A DNA stretch of 64,000 nucleotides from Cetobacterium sp. 2A (GTDB lineage Bacteria > Fusobacteriota > Fusobacteriia > Fusobacteriales > Fusobacteriaceae): positions 62,001 to 126,000 of the forward strand of contig NZ_JACFAJ010000010.1 in the NCBI RefSeq assembly GCF_014250685.1, given 5' to 3'. Positions within the stretch are counted from its first letter, which is position 1. Each line of letters opens with the position of its first letter. The notes below the pieces were generated by a model. The model searched no databases, was not told the DNA's origin, and was given only the letters and a program-made list of their open reading frames with translations. Below, piece by piece: positions 17,416 through 24,392 of this stretch. A program made the position numbers and the translations under genes.

Positions 17416-17916
17416 TTATTGTTTGAAAAAAATAAAAAAAGTTGAAAAAATAATAGTAATGAAAGAAGCTATAAAAGCAAAAAGTTGTGAATTTGGATCT
17501 CCAATATCTTGTGTTATTAGTTTACAAAAAAAGACAAAACATCTAAGAAAAGGAACAAAAAAAATTAGTGGAAAGATTTGGTTTTTGATACAAATAATGG
17601 AAATTAAAAAATAAGAAAAAAAATAAAAAACTTCTTTTAGAGGTTCAGAAAAATAAGAAAGTCTAAAAAATTCAAAAAAGGAATTGAAAATAAAGGTAAA
17701 GAACAAAATAGATTTAGGAATATTTTTTTTAAATTTTTTATTAGGAATGTATACTTCTGATTTATATTTATTGTGTTCCGTAAATATCTCTTTTATGAAA
17801 GAATTAATAATAGAAAAAATAGAAAAATAAATACCATAATAAGTAATAGTATTTATCATTATTTTTGTATAGTTATGATTTTGTTCGCCGAAAAAAGAAT
17901 CAAAGATTTGTTTCAC
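17416..17916 (-). CDS. integral membrane protein of unknown function
   Basis: 166 residues on the minus strand. The start is GTG with a perfect CTGGAGG site seven to eight bases upstream, which decides in favour of this strand over the overlapping plus-strand frame. It has about four hydrophobic segments (residues about 22-44, 68-85, 97-112, 117-133 and a C-terminal one), Phe/Ile-rich. It is the only minus-strand gene inside the transfer region. No family recognised. The position inside a conjugative cluster hints at surface or entry exclusion, but that is a guess. Confidence 0.6.
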   Translation of the reverse strand: MKQIFDSFFGEQNHNYTKIMINTITYYGIYFSIFSIINSFIKEIFTEHNKYKSEVYIPNKKFKKNIPKSILFFTFIFNSFFEFFRLSYFSEPLKEVFYFFSYFLISIICIKNQIFPLIFFVPFLRCFVFFCKLITQDIGDPNSQLFAFIASFITIIFSTFFIFFKQ

Positions 17917-17970
17917 AAATACCTCCAGAAGTAAATTAAATAATTTATTATATTATGAGAAAGGTGAGAA

Positions 17971-18180
17971 ATGCAAATAGAAATACCAGTTATTTTAACA
18001 GTTATAGTTAGTGTATTATTAATTATTTTAGGGTTATTGCCAAGAAGAAGATACCAATTAAAAATAAATATAAACAAAACGTTAGAGACTGAAATTGAAA
18101 AAATAATAAAAGGGGATGAAGAGATTGTAATAAAAATAAATAAAAAAAGATATTATATAAAAAAATGGAGAGATATATGA
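17971..18180 (+). CDS. small membrane-anchored protein (first of a pair)
   Basis: 69 residues: a short N-terminus, one membrane helix (about 5-24, VILTVIVSVLLIILGLLP), then a basic cytoplasmic tail ending GDEEIVIKINKKRYYIKKWRDI. The following protein has the same plan and a similar tail (DTRYILKINNADYSVIL), so the two may be diverged duplicates. AGAAAGGTGAG lies before the ATG. The stop overlaps the next start. Function unknown. Confidence 0.6.
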   Translation: MQIEIPVILTVIVSVLLIILGLLPRRRYQLKININKTLETEIEKIIKGDEEIVIKINKKRYYIKKWRDI

Positions 18181-18419
18181 TGGAGAAAATAATATCACAT
18201 TTTAATTATATTATGAGTTTATTTATATTATTTATTTTAATGATTTTAATATTTGAAATAATATATTTAAAGGTAAAAATAAGAAAAAAGAGAGTAGAAA
18301 ATATAACAGATGAATTAAAAGGATTTTTAAAGGAGAACATAAGAAGAAATGATACTAGATACATATTAAAGATAAATAATGCGGATTATAGTGTAATTTT
18401 AAGAGAGTTTGAATATTAA
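18165..18419 (+). CDS. small membrane-anchored protein (second of a pair)
   Basis: 84 residues if read from 18165; the ATGs at 18177 and 18180, overlapping the previous stop, are more likely starts because translation would be coupled. One membrane helix (about residues 15-36) is followed by a helical KVKIRKKRVENITDELKGFL segment and a strand-rich tail similar to that of the upstream neighbour. No known family. It could be a small component of the mating channel but nothing shows it. Confidence 0.55.
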   Translation: MERYMMEKIISHFNYIMSLFILFILMILIFEIIYLKVKIRKKRVENITDELKGFLKENIRRNDTRYILKINNADYSVILREFEY

Positions 18420-18704
18420 AAAATTTATTTAAATTAGAAAATCATTATAAAAAGGTATATTTCCAGAGGTTTATTGTTTTTTAGATGTCTTCTGGATGTT
18501 TTACTATATTAAAGTTAAATAAAGCCTGTGTAATTTCATTTATGGGATTTAGTTGCAGTCTTATTGTGAACTTTAGACTTGAATTGAATAATATCTTTTT
18601 TAGTATTGTTATTGATAAAGTCTATTTTTTTTAGAATAAAAAATACTACATAATGATAAAAAGATTAAAAAAAGCATTCCGATAAATGAAAGGAGAGAGA
18701 GGCT

Positions 18705-19463
18705 ATGAAAAAATTACTGATATTAGTAACTTGTTTTAGTAAATTAGCATTAGGGCTAACAGTATACGATCCTGCGAATCATCAGCAAAATATGAGAAAC
18801 TATCAAATGATGATTTTACAGAAGATAGAACAGGTTAAAACAGCATCAGAAAACGCTTTACAGACAAGACAGCAGCTAGAACAACTAAAGAATGATACAA
18901 CAAATTTGGAAGGATGGACAGGGTTAATTTTAGGAGAGGAATCACAAAACTTAGTAAAAGGAATGGATGATTTAAATGCAATCAATAAAAATTCAAAATC
19001 TATATTAAGGGATCCTGGAAAGATAGATTTAAATTTTGATGATTTATATAAGGAAGTAAAAAACTTAAAAGGTATGAACAGTGAAGAATTATCGAGAGAA
19101 ATATACAAGTTGTCAAGCAATAGAAAAAATAATTTAAAAGATAATTTAAAGACAGCAACAAAAGTAATAGAGCTAAATGAGCAAGATACTAGAAGTATGG
19201 CGAAGTTTATGAATCAAACGGATGGAGCAAGTGGAAATTTGCAGTCAGCTATGGCAACAAAAAAAGGAATAGATCAACTAAATGGGAAATTTGCAAGATT
19301 AACAGATTTACAAGCTAAAGCTATAATGATGGAAGCAGAAAAACAAGCTGAAGAGCAAGCTAAAGATGATATATTGAATGAAAAAGTTAGAAGAATGTTA
19401 GAAATGAGCCCAGAAACTAAAAAGTTAGCCGAAGAAATGAGAAGAAGCGGAAAAATGTGGTAA
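18705..19463 (+). CDS. trbJ: VirB5/TrbJ-type conjugation protein
   Basis: 252 residues. A signal peptide (about 1-17, ending ALG) precedes the family's opening, TVYDPANHQQNMRNYQMM, and then a largely helical coiled protein with TRQQLEQLKNDTTNLEGWTG. TrbJ/VirB5 proteins sit at the pilus tip or periplasm and are needed for mating contact. It is the first of the order trbJ-lipoprotein-trbL, as in RP4 Tra2. The last 24 residues (RRMLEMSPETKKLAEEMRRS then GKMW) recur at the end of the next gene. AAAGGAGAGAG lies upstream. The 285-base gap before it shows no gene. Confidence 0.9.
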   Translation: MKKLLILVTCFSKLALGLTVYDPANHQQNMRNYQMMILQKIEQVKTASENALQTRQQLEQLKNDTTNLEGWTGLILGEESQNLVKGMDDLNAINKNSKSILRDPGKIDLNFDDLYKEVKNLKGMNSEELSREIYKLSSNRKNNLKDNLKTATKVIELNEQDTRSMAKFMNQTDGASGNLQSAMATKKGIDQLNGKFARLTDLQAKAIMMEAEKQAEEQAKDDILNEKVRRMLEMSPETKKLAEEMRRSGKMW

Positions 19464-19553
19464 AATTTTAAAGAAAAGAATCGGTAAATATCTTCAAAAT
19501 ATTATTTTAAAATGGTATCATATAATATGAAAATAGTAATTTGGAGGGGAATT

Positions 19554-19874
19554 ATGAAAAAATTAATTATAATGTCAATAATGTTAATTTTGGTTTTAAC
19601 AGGATGTGGGGATAAGGTAGAATTTACAACAAAAGAATACAAAAAAGAACTTTTAGAAAAAGTACACAATAAAGAAGAGAGTGCTATTAAACAATACACA
19701 AAAATTACAGAAAGATTAGAAAAACAAATAAAAAAAGGAAAAGAAGAAGCTGTAAATGAAATAGATAGATGGAAAGAAGCAGAAGTAGATATAAAGGTAA
19801 AAAAAATGTTTGAGATGAGTCCAGAAACAAAAAAAATAGCTGAAGAAATGAGAAAATCTGGAAAATTGTGGTAA
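19554..19874 (+). CDS. TrbK-like lipoprotein, candidate entry-exclusion factor
   Basis: 106 residues from the ATG at 19554, picked because TTGGAGGGG lies just upstream. It has a lipoprotein signal with lipobox LTGC (Cys18), then a charged coiled coil. The C-terminus, KKMFEMSPETKKIAEEMRKS then GKLW, matches the TrbJ C-terminus at 18 of 24 positions. In RP4 the small lipoprotein TrbK lies between trbJ and trbL and mediates entry exclusion; this gene has the same place and type. The shared tail suggests it contacts the same partner as TrbJ. Function inferred from position and type, not from sequence identity to TrbK. Confidence 0.7.
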   Translation: MKKLIIMSIMLILVLTGCGDKVEFTTKEYKKELLEKVHNKEESAIKQYTKITERLEKQIKKGKEEAVNEIDRWKEAEVDIKVKKMFEMSPETKKIAEEMRKSGKLW

Positions 19875-19900
19875 AAAATTAAAAGAAATTAATATTGAAG

Positions 19901-19940
19901 AAGTCTGTAAGGTTATTAAAACTTACAGGCTTTTTTTTTT
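19901..19940 (+). terminator. rho-independent terminator or attenuator between lipoprotein and trbL
   Basis: AAGTCTGTAAG (19901-19911) pairs with CTTACAGGCTT (19922-19932), followed by a long T-run. The stem is nearly the same sequence as that of the terminator at 17290. It would set trbJ and the lipoprotein apart from trbL unless read-through occurs. Confidence 0.85.
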
Positions 19941-19966
19941 ACTAAAAAGGAGTTGGAAATTAAAAT

Positions 19967-20932
19967 ATGCCATTATTAACACAAATTTTAACAGGATTAA
20001 AACTAGATTTAGCAGGAACGATAGATTTGTTACAGCCAGTGGCAGTACAACTATTATTGTGGTTTTTCTTGCTTGAATTGGCAACAAATTTATTACTTTC
20101 AAAGGCAGGAGAGAATCCATTAATGATATTTAGAAATAAGTTCACAACTTGGTTATTTCTTTATGCAATAATTATATATTTTAAAAGAATAATAAGATTG
20201 ATAGAAGAGATGTTTATATATTTTTCTAAAGTATCAATGCGTGGAGATACAATTCCTAATTTTGAGGAATTGCCTTACCGAGTTTTGGTAAATGCTTTTA
20301 ATGCCTTAGAAACCATACTTGGATATATAGAAATTACAAAACCATCAACATGGATATTGTTATTTGGAGTATTGATAGGGTTATTTATTTTTGCAAAGGT
20401 TGCTTTAACTGTAGGAATGGTAATTATAGAATATTTAGTTATGAGCTCTTTAGTTATTGTATTAATTCCTTTTATGATGTTTGAAAAGCTTAGATTTGTT
20501 GGAGATAAGGTTGTAGGAACTTTAATAAATCTTAATATGAAAATATTTGTAATTCAGTATTTGATGTTTTATTTTTCAAGGTTTTTACTTAAACCGATAG
20601 ATTTACCAGATCAAGCGACAGGAGTACAAGTTTTGGAGAATGGATTTTATTGGTTAGTAGCAATGAGTATATTAGGTCTTATGACAGCGAAAGGTAGCGA
20701 GATAGCACAAACACTAATAAGTGGGGCAACAACTTTTGGAGATAGTTCAGAGCTTATAGGAATGGCAAGGAAAGGAGCTGAAAATATGGGTAAAGGAGCG
20801 AGTAAAATGGCAGGAGCAGCTAGAGGTGCTGGGAAAATGGCAGGAGCTGCAAAAAATTCTGGAATAGGTTCAAAAGTAGGAACAATTTTAGGCGGAATAA
20901 AAGGTAAACTGGCTGGATTTAAAGAGAAATAA
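19967..20932 (+). CDS. trbL: VirB6/TrbL-type inner-membrane channel protein
   Basis: 321 residues with five or six membrane helices (about 27-46, 58-75, 117-140, 146-170, 187-205, 230-245) and a cytoplasmic Gly/Ala/Lys-rich tail (ARKGAENMGKGASKMAGAAR and similar repeats, about 263-315). This topology and tail are characteristic of TrbL. It forms part of the inner-membrane platform through which DNA passes. AAAAGGAG lies before the ATG. Confidence 0.9.
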   Translation: MPLLTQILTGLKLDLAGTIDLLQPVAVQLLLWFFLLELATNLLLSKAGENPLMIFRNKFTTWLFLYAIIIYFKRIIRLIEEMFIYFSKVSMRGDTIPNFEELPYRVLVNAFNALETILGYIEITKPSTWILLFGVLIGLFIFAKVALTVGMVIIEYLVMSSLVIVLIPFMMFEKLRFVGDKVVGTLINLNMKIFVIQYLMFYFSRFLLKPIDLPDQATGVQVLENGFYWLVAMSILGLMTAKGSEIAQTLISGATTFGDSSELIGMARKGAENMGKGASKMAGAARGAGKMAGAAKNSGIGSKVGTILGGIKGKLAGFKEK

Positions 20933-20949
20933 GGTTACAGAGGTGGATC

Positions 20950-21912
20950 TTGGTGGATGTAGAAAATCAAGAAGAGATTATTGAAAAAGTTTTTAATGAC
21001 AATTCAAGAGAAAAGATAGAATATTTTGGAGAAAATAGAAGAAGAGTAACAAGATATGAAAACGAAGAAATAGTAGAAAGTTTAGAGTATCAGGGAGAAT
21101 TTTTAGATGGTGAAAGGCTCATAATTTATGAAGATTATTTAAACCGAAATAAAGTAATAAAGATTGGAAAATATAAAAATGGTAAAAAAGAAGGGTTTTT
21201 TATCTGTAAAGATTTTCAAACAGGTAAAATTAAAAGTTTGGCAAGTTATAGAGAAGGTTATTTACAGTTAGAAAAATTCTATACTGATAATAAATTAAGT
21301 AGAGAGAGGATATATATGGGTTCAGATAATTATACCGAAAAAGAGTTTTATGATGATGGTAAAGTTAAATTTGAAAAACGTTGGATAGATGAAAATAATC
21401 ATTCATTTGAAGAGATAACATACTATACAAACGGAATAAATCAAATTAGAAAAATATATAGAGATAATAACAAAGTAAGAGAAATAGAAAGTGTAGAACG
21501 TAGAATTAATGATTCAACAATTGAAAAATTATTGTATCAAAATAAAAATACAGAGAACTACACTCCTTTGAAAAGAGATATATATGAGAAAGGGAAATTA
21601 ACAGAAAAAGTTGAATATCATGAAGATGGCGAGATTAATAAGAGAAGCAAGTCAAGTTCTATAGGAATGGAAGAGTGGGTATATGATAAAAATAGGAATT
21701 TGGAGTCATATAAGCATGAAACAGATAAAGAAAAGGTAGACAAAACCTATTATAAAAATGGAAATTTAAAAACAGAGCTTAAGATGGATAAAATAAGGGG
21801 TCAAGAAATATCTAAAGAAGAATTTAATGAAAAAGGATTGAGAGTAACTAAAACTTCAGAGAATGAAAAAACAGCTACTAAAAAAATCAAAAGTAAAGAA
21901 ATGGAGAGATAG
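20950..21912 (+). CDS. MORN/YwqK-type repeat protein
   Basis: 320 residues counted from TTG at 20950; the GTG three bases on is an equally good start, with AGAGGTGG upstream. The body is built of MORN-like units: KIGKYKNGKKEGFFICK, YREGYLQLEKFYTDNKL, EKEFYDDGKVKFEKRW, YYTNGINQIRKIYRDN and KTYYKNGNLKTELKMD. Such proteins are abundant in fusobacteria and are often annotated as YwqK-family antitoxins. There is no signal peptide, so this copy is cytoplasmic. No toxin is evident next to it. It sits in the transfer operon between trbL and virB11. Confidence 0.75.
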   Translation: MVDVENQEEIIEKVFNDNSREKIEYFGENRRRVTRYENEEIVESLEYQGEFLDGERLIIYEDYLNRNKVIKIGKYKNGKKEGFFICKDFQTGKIKSLASYREGYLQLEKFYTDNKLSRERIYMGSDNYTEKEFYDDGKVKFEKRWIDENNHSFEEITYYTNGINQIRKIYRDNNKVREIESVERRINDSTIEKLLYQNKNTENYTPLKRDIYEKGKLTEKVEYHEDGEINKRSKSSSIGMEEWVYDKNRNLESYKHETDKEKVDKTYYKNGNLKTELKMDKIRGQEISKEEFNEKGLRVTKTSENEKTATKKIKSKEMER

Positions 21913-21914
21913 AA

Positions 21915-22421
21915 TTGGATAATTGTATTTGTTTACGTTTGAAACATAATACAGAAACATTTAAGCAGTATAAGAAGTTTTTGAAAAATATAGACAAGTG
22001 TATAGAAATACTTAAGGTGGAGTTAGAGAAAGTTTTAGAAGTTAAAAATTTAGTTGGAATAGATAAAAATTCTTTAGAAATATATGTCCATGAAAAGGAT
22101 AAGACTATATTTAGAGGGGTTTGTAAAAATAGAATATTATTTAAGTCTGGAGAAGAAGAAATACCACTTTACAGATTTCATAAAAAATCAAAAATTTCAA
22201 GAGAGTATAGAAAAATACTAAAGAAATATTACAGGTTAGTAGAGGAAAGCAAAAGACCAAGATTTTATTTAGATAATTGTAATGAAGAGAAAGAAATTAA
22301 ATTTGTAAATAAAGAAGTGTATATATTGATTATGAATAAAAATTTTGTAAATAAAGATGATAATTATGAAGAATATCCATTGAAAAAATACGACAAGGAG
22401 TTTGGCATATGGAGCAATTAA
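21915..22421 (+). CDS. cytoplasmic protein of unknown function, distantly like the one at 15359
   Basis: 168 residues from a TTG two bases after the preceding stop (GGAGAG is upstream inside the previous gene). It has a helical KYKKFLKNIDKCIEILKVEL segment, a beta-rich centre (KDKTIFRGVCKNRILFKSG) and a basic helix then strand pattern near the end. It resembles the 15359 product in length and order. Not assigned to any named family. The stop overlaps the next start. Confidence 0.6.
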   Translation: MDNCICLRLKHNTETFKQYKKFLKNIDKCIEILKVELEKVLEVKNLVGIDKNSLEIYVHEKDKTIFRGVCKNRILFKSGEEEIPLYRFHKKSKISREYRKILKKYYRLVEESKRPRFYLDNCNEEKEIKFVNKEVYILIMNKNFVNKDDNYEEYPLKKYDKEFGIWSN

Positions 22422-22852
22422 GAAATGAAAAGAATGACAAAGAAAATAGAAAATTAAAGTATATAGAATTGAAAAAACTACTTTCTGAAAATAAGAAAAT
22501 CTCAATGAAAGATAAGATATTTATGAGAGTTTTTGAATTGGAGAAACTAAAAATTGAGGAAAAGGAATTAGAAAAGAAAAATAGACTTAAAAGAATTAAG
22601 AATATAAATAAAGTAATAAATTTAGAAATAGAAAAAGAATTTAGTGAGAGTGGAGATGAGACATTGGACATAAAAATAGCTTCTTTGTTTCTGTACGCTC
22701 TTGACAATTCTGAGGAATTATATTCCAAAATAGATTTTAGTAAATATGTAGAGTATAGCAAAAGAGGTGTAATGAATAGAAAAGTTTTAGAGCAAAAGAA
22801 TACAGCTCAAATAAGCGAGGATAAAGATAATGAATATAACTCACATTCATAA
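22409..22852 (+). CDS. coiled-coil protein of unknown function
   Basis: 147 residues, overlapping the genes on both sides by 13 and 23 bases. The composition is highly charged; a coiled coil of Lys/Glu covers about residues 5-95 (LEKLKIEEKELEKKNRLKRI), followed by a globular piece (ASLFLYALDNSEELYSK). No export signal. It precedes virB11 and could be a partner of the ATPase, but that is only context. Confidence 0.6.
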   Translation: MEQLRNEKNDKENRKLKYIELKKLLSENKKISMKDKIFMRVFELEKLKIEEKELEKKNRLKRIKNINKVINLEIEKEFSESGDETLDIKIASLFLYALDNSEELYSKIDFSKYVEYSKRGVMNRKVLEQKNTAQISEDKDNEYNSHS

Positions 22853-23948
22853 TATCGCAGAGCAATTAATCACTCAAAATTTAAAAAATTTAGAAATATA
22901 TGATGATATATATAATAAAAAAGAAGTAACTGAAGTATTGGTTAATACAAATCAGAATATTTTTACAAAAAATTTAGGGATAGGATTTTTAAAAAAAGAA
23001 AACAAAAGTACAAATATAGATGTGTTAAATTTACTTAAGGTTTTATCAAGTTTAGATAGCAAGCAACTAACATCAAATAATCCAAATTTATCAACTAAGT
23101 TACAGCTTAAAAATGGACAGATTGTAAGAGTGGAGGGGCTAATTCCCCCCGCTGTTACATATCCTACAATCAATATAAGAAAGCAAAGCTTATTTTTAAA
23201 AACGCTAGAAAGTTATTTAGAAGAGGAGTTTATAAACCAAGATATTTACGATTTTTTAATAAAATCTATTGAAGATCACAAAAATATTTTGGTGATTGGA
23301 GGAACTGACACTGGAAAGACAACATTTACTAATTCTATATTAAATATAATGGAAAGAAAAAATGAGAGATTGATTGTAATAGAAGAGGTTCCAGAACTTC
23401 AAGTAAGTTCAGATAATGTAAATAGAGTTCAGGTAATTCCTAACATATTCAGTTCTGCTGAAGCATTAAAATATTGTATGAGAGCAACTCCTGAAAGAAT
23501 AATTTTTGGTGAGATTAGAGAAGGTCAAAGTGCTTATGAATTTATAAATGGTTTGAACTCGGGACATCCCGGAGGAGTATCAACAATTCATGCTGATGAT
23601 GGTCTTGGTGGATTGAAAAAATTAGAAATGTATATAAATGCTTCTTTTGGAAAACCAATGAGCCAAGAAATAGGAATGACAATAGATATAATGGTTGTTT
23701 TAAAAATGAAAAATTATAAAAGATACTTAGCAAGTGTTGATATTTGTGACGGATACGATAGTATTTCAAATAAATATATTTTAAAGAATATCTATTCAGG
23801 AGAAAAACTACCTGAATTTGATAACTCATTAAAGAAAGAGCTTATTTCATATATTAGAAATTTAAATAAAATAGATGAATTTAAGCTAAAAATATTAGAA
23901 ACAAAAAAAATTGAATACTTAGAAGAATTTATTTTAAAGGAGTGCTGA
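22830..23948 (+). CDS. virB11: VirB11/TrbB secretion ATPase
   Basis: 372 residues. Hexameric ATPase that drives channel function at the inner membrane. Walker A GGTDTGKTT lies at about 157-165, an Asp-box-like VIEEVPEL follows, and the Walker B and His boxes are seen in RIIFGEIREGQSAYEFINGL then NSGHPGGVSTIHADD (about 227-260). An N-terminal domain of about 120 residues precedes the nucleotide-binding domain, as usual. AGCGAGGATAAAG before the ATG gives a weak ribosome site; overlap with the previous gene suggests coupled translation. Confidence 0.94.
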   Translation: MNITHIHNIAEQLITQNLKNLEIYDDIYNKKEVTEVLVNTNQNIFTKNLGIGFLKKENKSTNIDVLNLLKVLSSLDSKQLTSNNPNLSTKLQLKNGQIVRVEGLIPPAVTYPTINIRKQSLFLKTLESYLEEEFINQDIYDFLIKSIEDHKNILVIGGTDTGKTTFTNSILNIMERKNERLIVIEEVPELQVSSDNVNRVQVIPNIFSSAEALKYCMRATPERIIFGEIREGQSAYEFINGLNSGHPGGVSTIHADDGLGGLKKLEMYINASFGKPMSQEIGMTIDIMVVLKMKNYKRYLASVDICDGYDSISNKYILKNIYSGEKLPEFDNSLKKELISYIRNLNKIDEFKLKILETKKIEYLEEFILKEC

Positions 23949-23949
23949 T

Positions 23950-24225
23950 ATGGAAATACAATCTAAAGAAAGAATGGACAGAAGCTCCACTGCGATTCCT
24001 TGTTTAACAGTTTTTACAAATCAATTAAATTTATGTGGACTTCCAAGAACGCTTTTTTATTTAATACTATTTGCTTTTTGTGGCTCTATATTTTTATTGA
24101 AAAATATAGTTTTGGGATTAATAGTTGGAATAATTTACCTAATTTTACATAGAATAAATAGGAAAGATCCAACAACTTTGGAAGGCTTTGTAAAAATGAA
24201 TAGAAAAACTTATATTTCATATTAG
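23950..24225 (+). CDS. virB3: VirB3/TrbD-type membrane protein
   Basis: 91 residues, starting two bases after virB11 with AAGGAG upstream. Two adjacent membrane helices (about 37-56 and 58-75: LFYLILFAFCGSIFLLK, VLGLIVGIIYLILH) and a short C-terminal tail ending GFVKMNRKTYISY. Size, topology and place between the VirB11 and VirB4 ATPases match VirB3/TrbD, which helps assemble the pilus with VirB4. Confidence 0.8.
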   Translation: MEIQSKERMDRSSTAIPCLTVFTNQLNLCGLPRTLFYLILFAFCGSIFLLKNIVLGLIVGIIYLILHRINRKDPTTLEGFVKMNRKTYISY

Positions 24226-24236
24226 AAGGAGTATTT

Positions 24237-24371
24237 ATGGAAATTTTTATTTATTATTCTAAGATATTTTCGGGAATATGTGCATCATTAATAACAGTTA
24301 TTTTAGTTACTAAATATAGAAAATATTATTTGTATAAAAAGAGGAGCAAAATAGTATCGAAAGATAAATAA
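24237..24371 (+). CDS. 44-residue single-span membrane protein
   Basis: AGAAGGAG lies six bases before the ATG. The product has one hydrophobic helix (about 9-26, IFSGICASLITVILVTK) and a very basic cytoplasmic tail. It fits snugly between virB3 and virB4. It is too short and has too few spans for a VirB2/TrbC prepilin. Function unknown. Confidence 0.5.
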   Translation: MEIFIYYSKIFSGICASLITVILVTKYRKYYLYKKRSKIVSKDK

Positions 24372-24392
24372 GTTAGAAAGGAGAATACCTTA

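Noticed and set aside
17405-17614. Plus-strand frame of 69 codons
   Set aside because: It lies opposite a minus-strand gene with an excellent ribosome site, and has no site of its own.
24237-24371. VirB2/TrbC pilin
   Set aside because: Only one span, no signal peptide and no alanine-rich mature part; too short.
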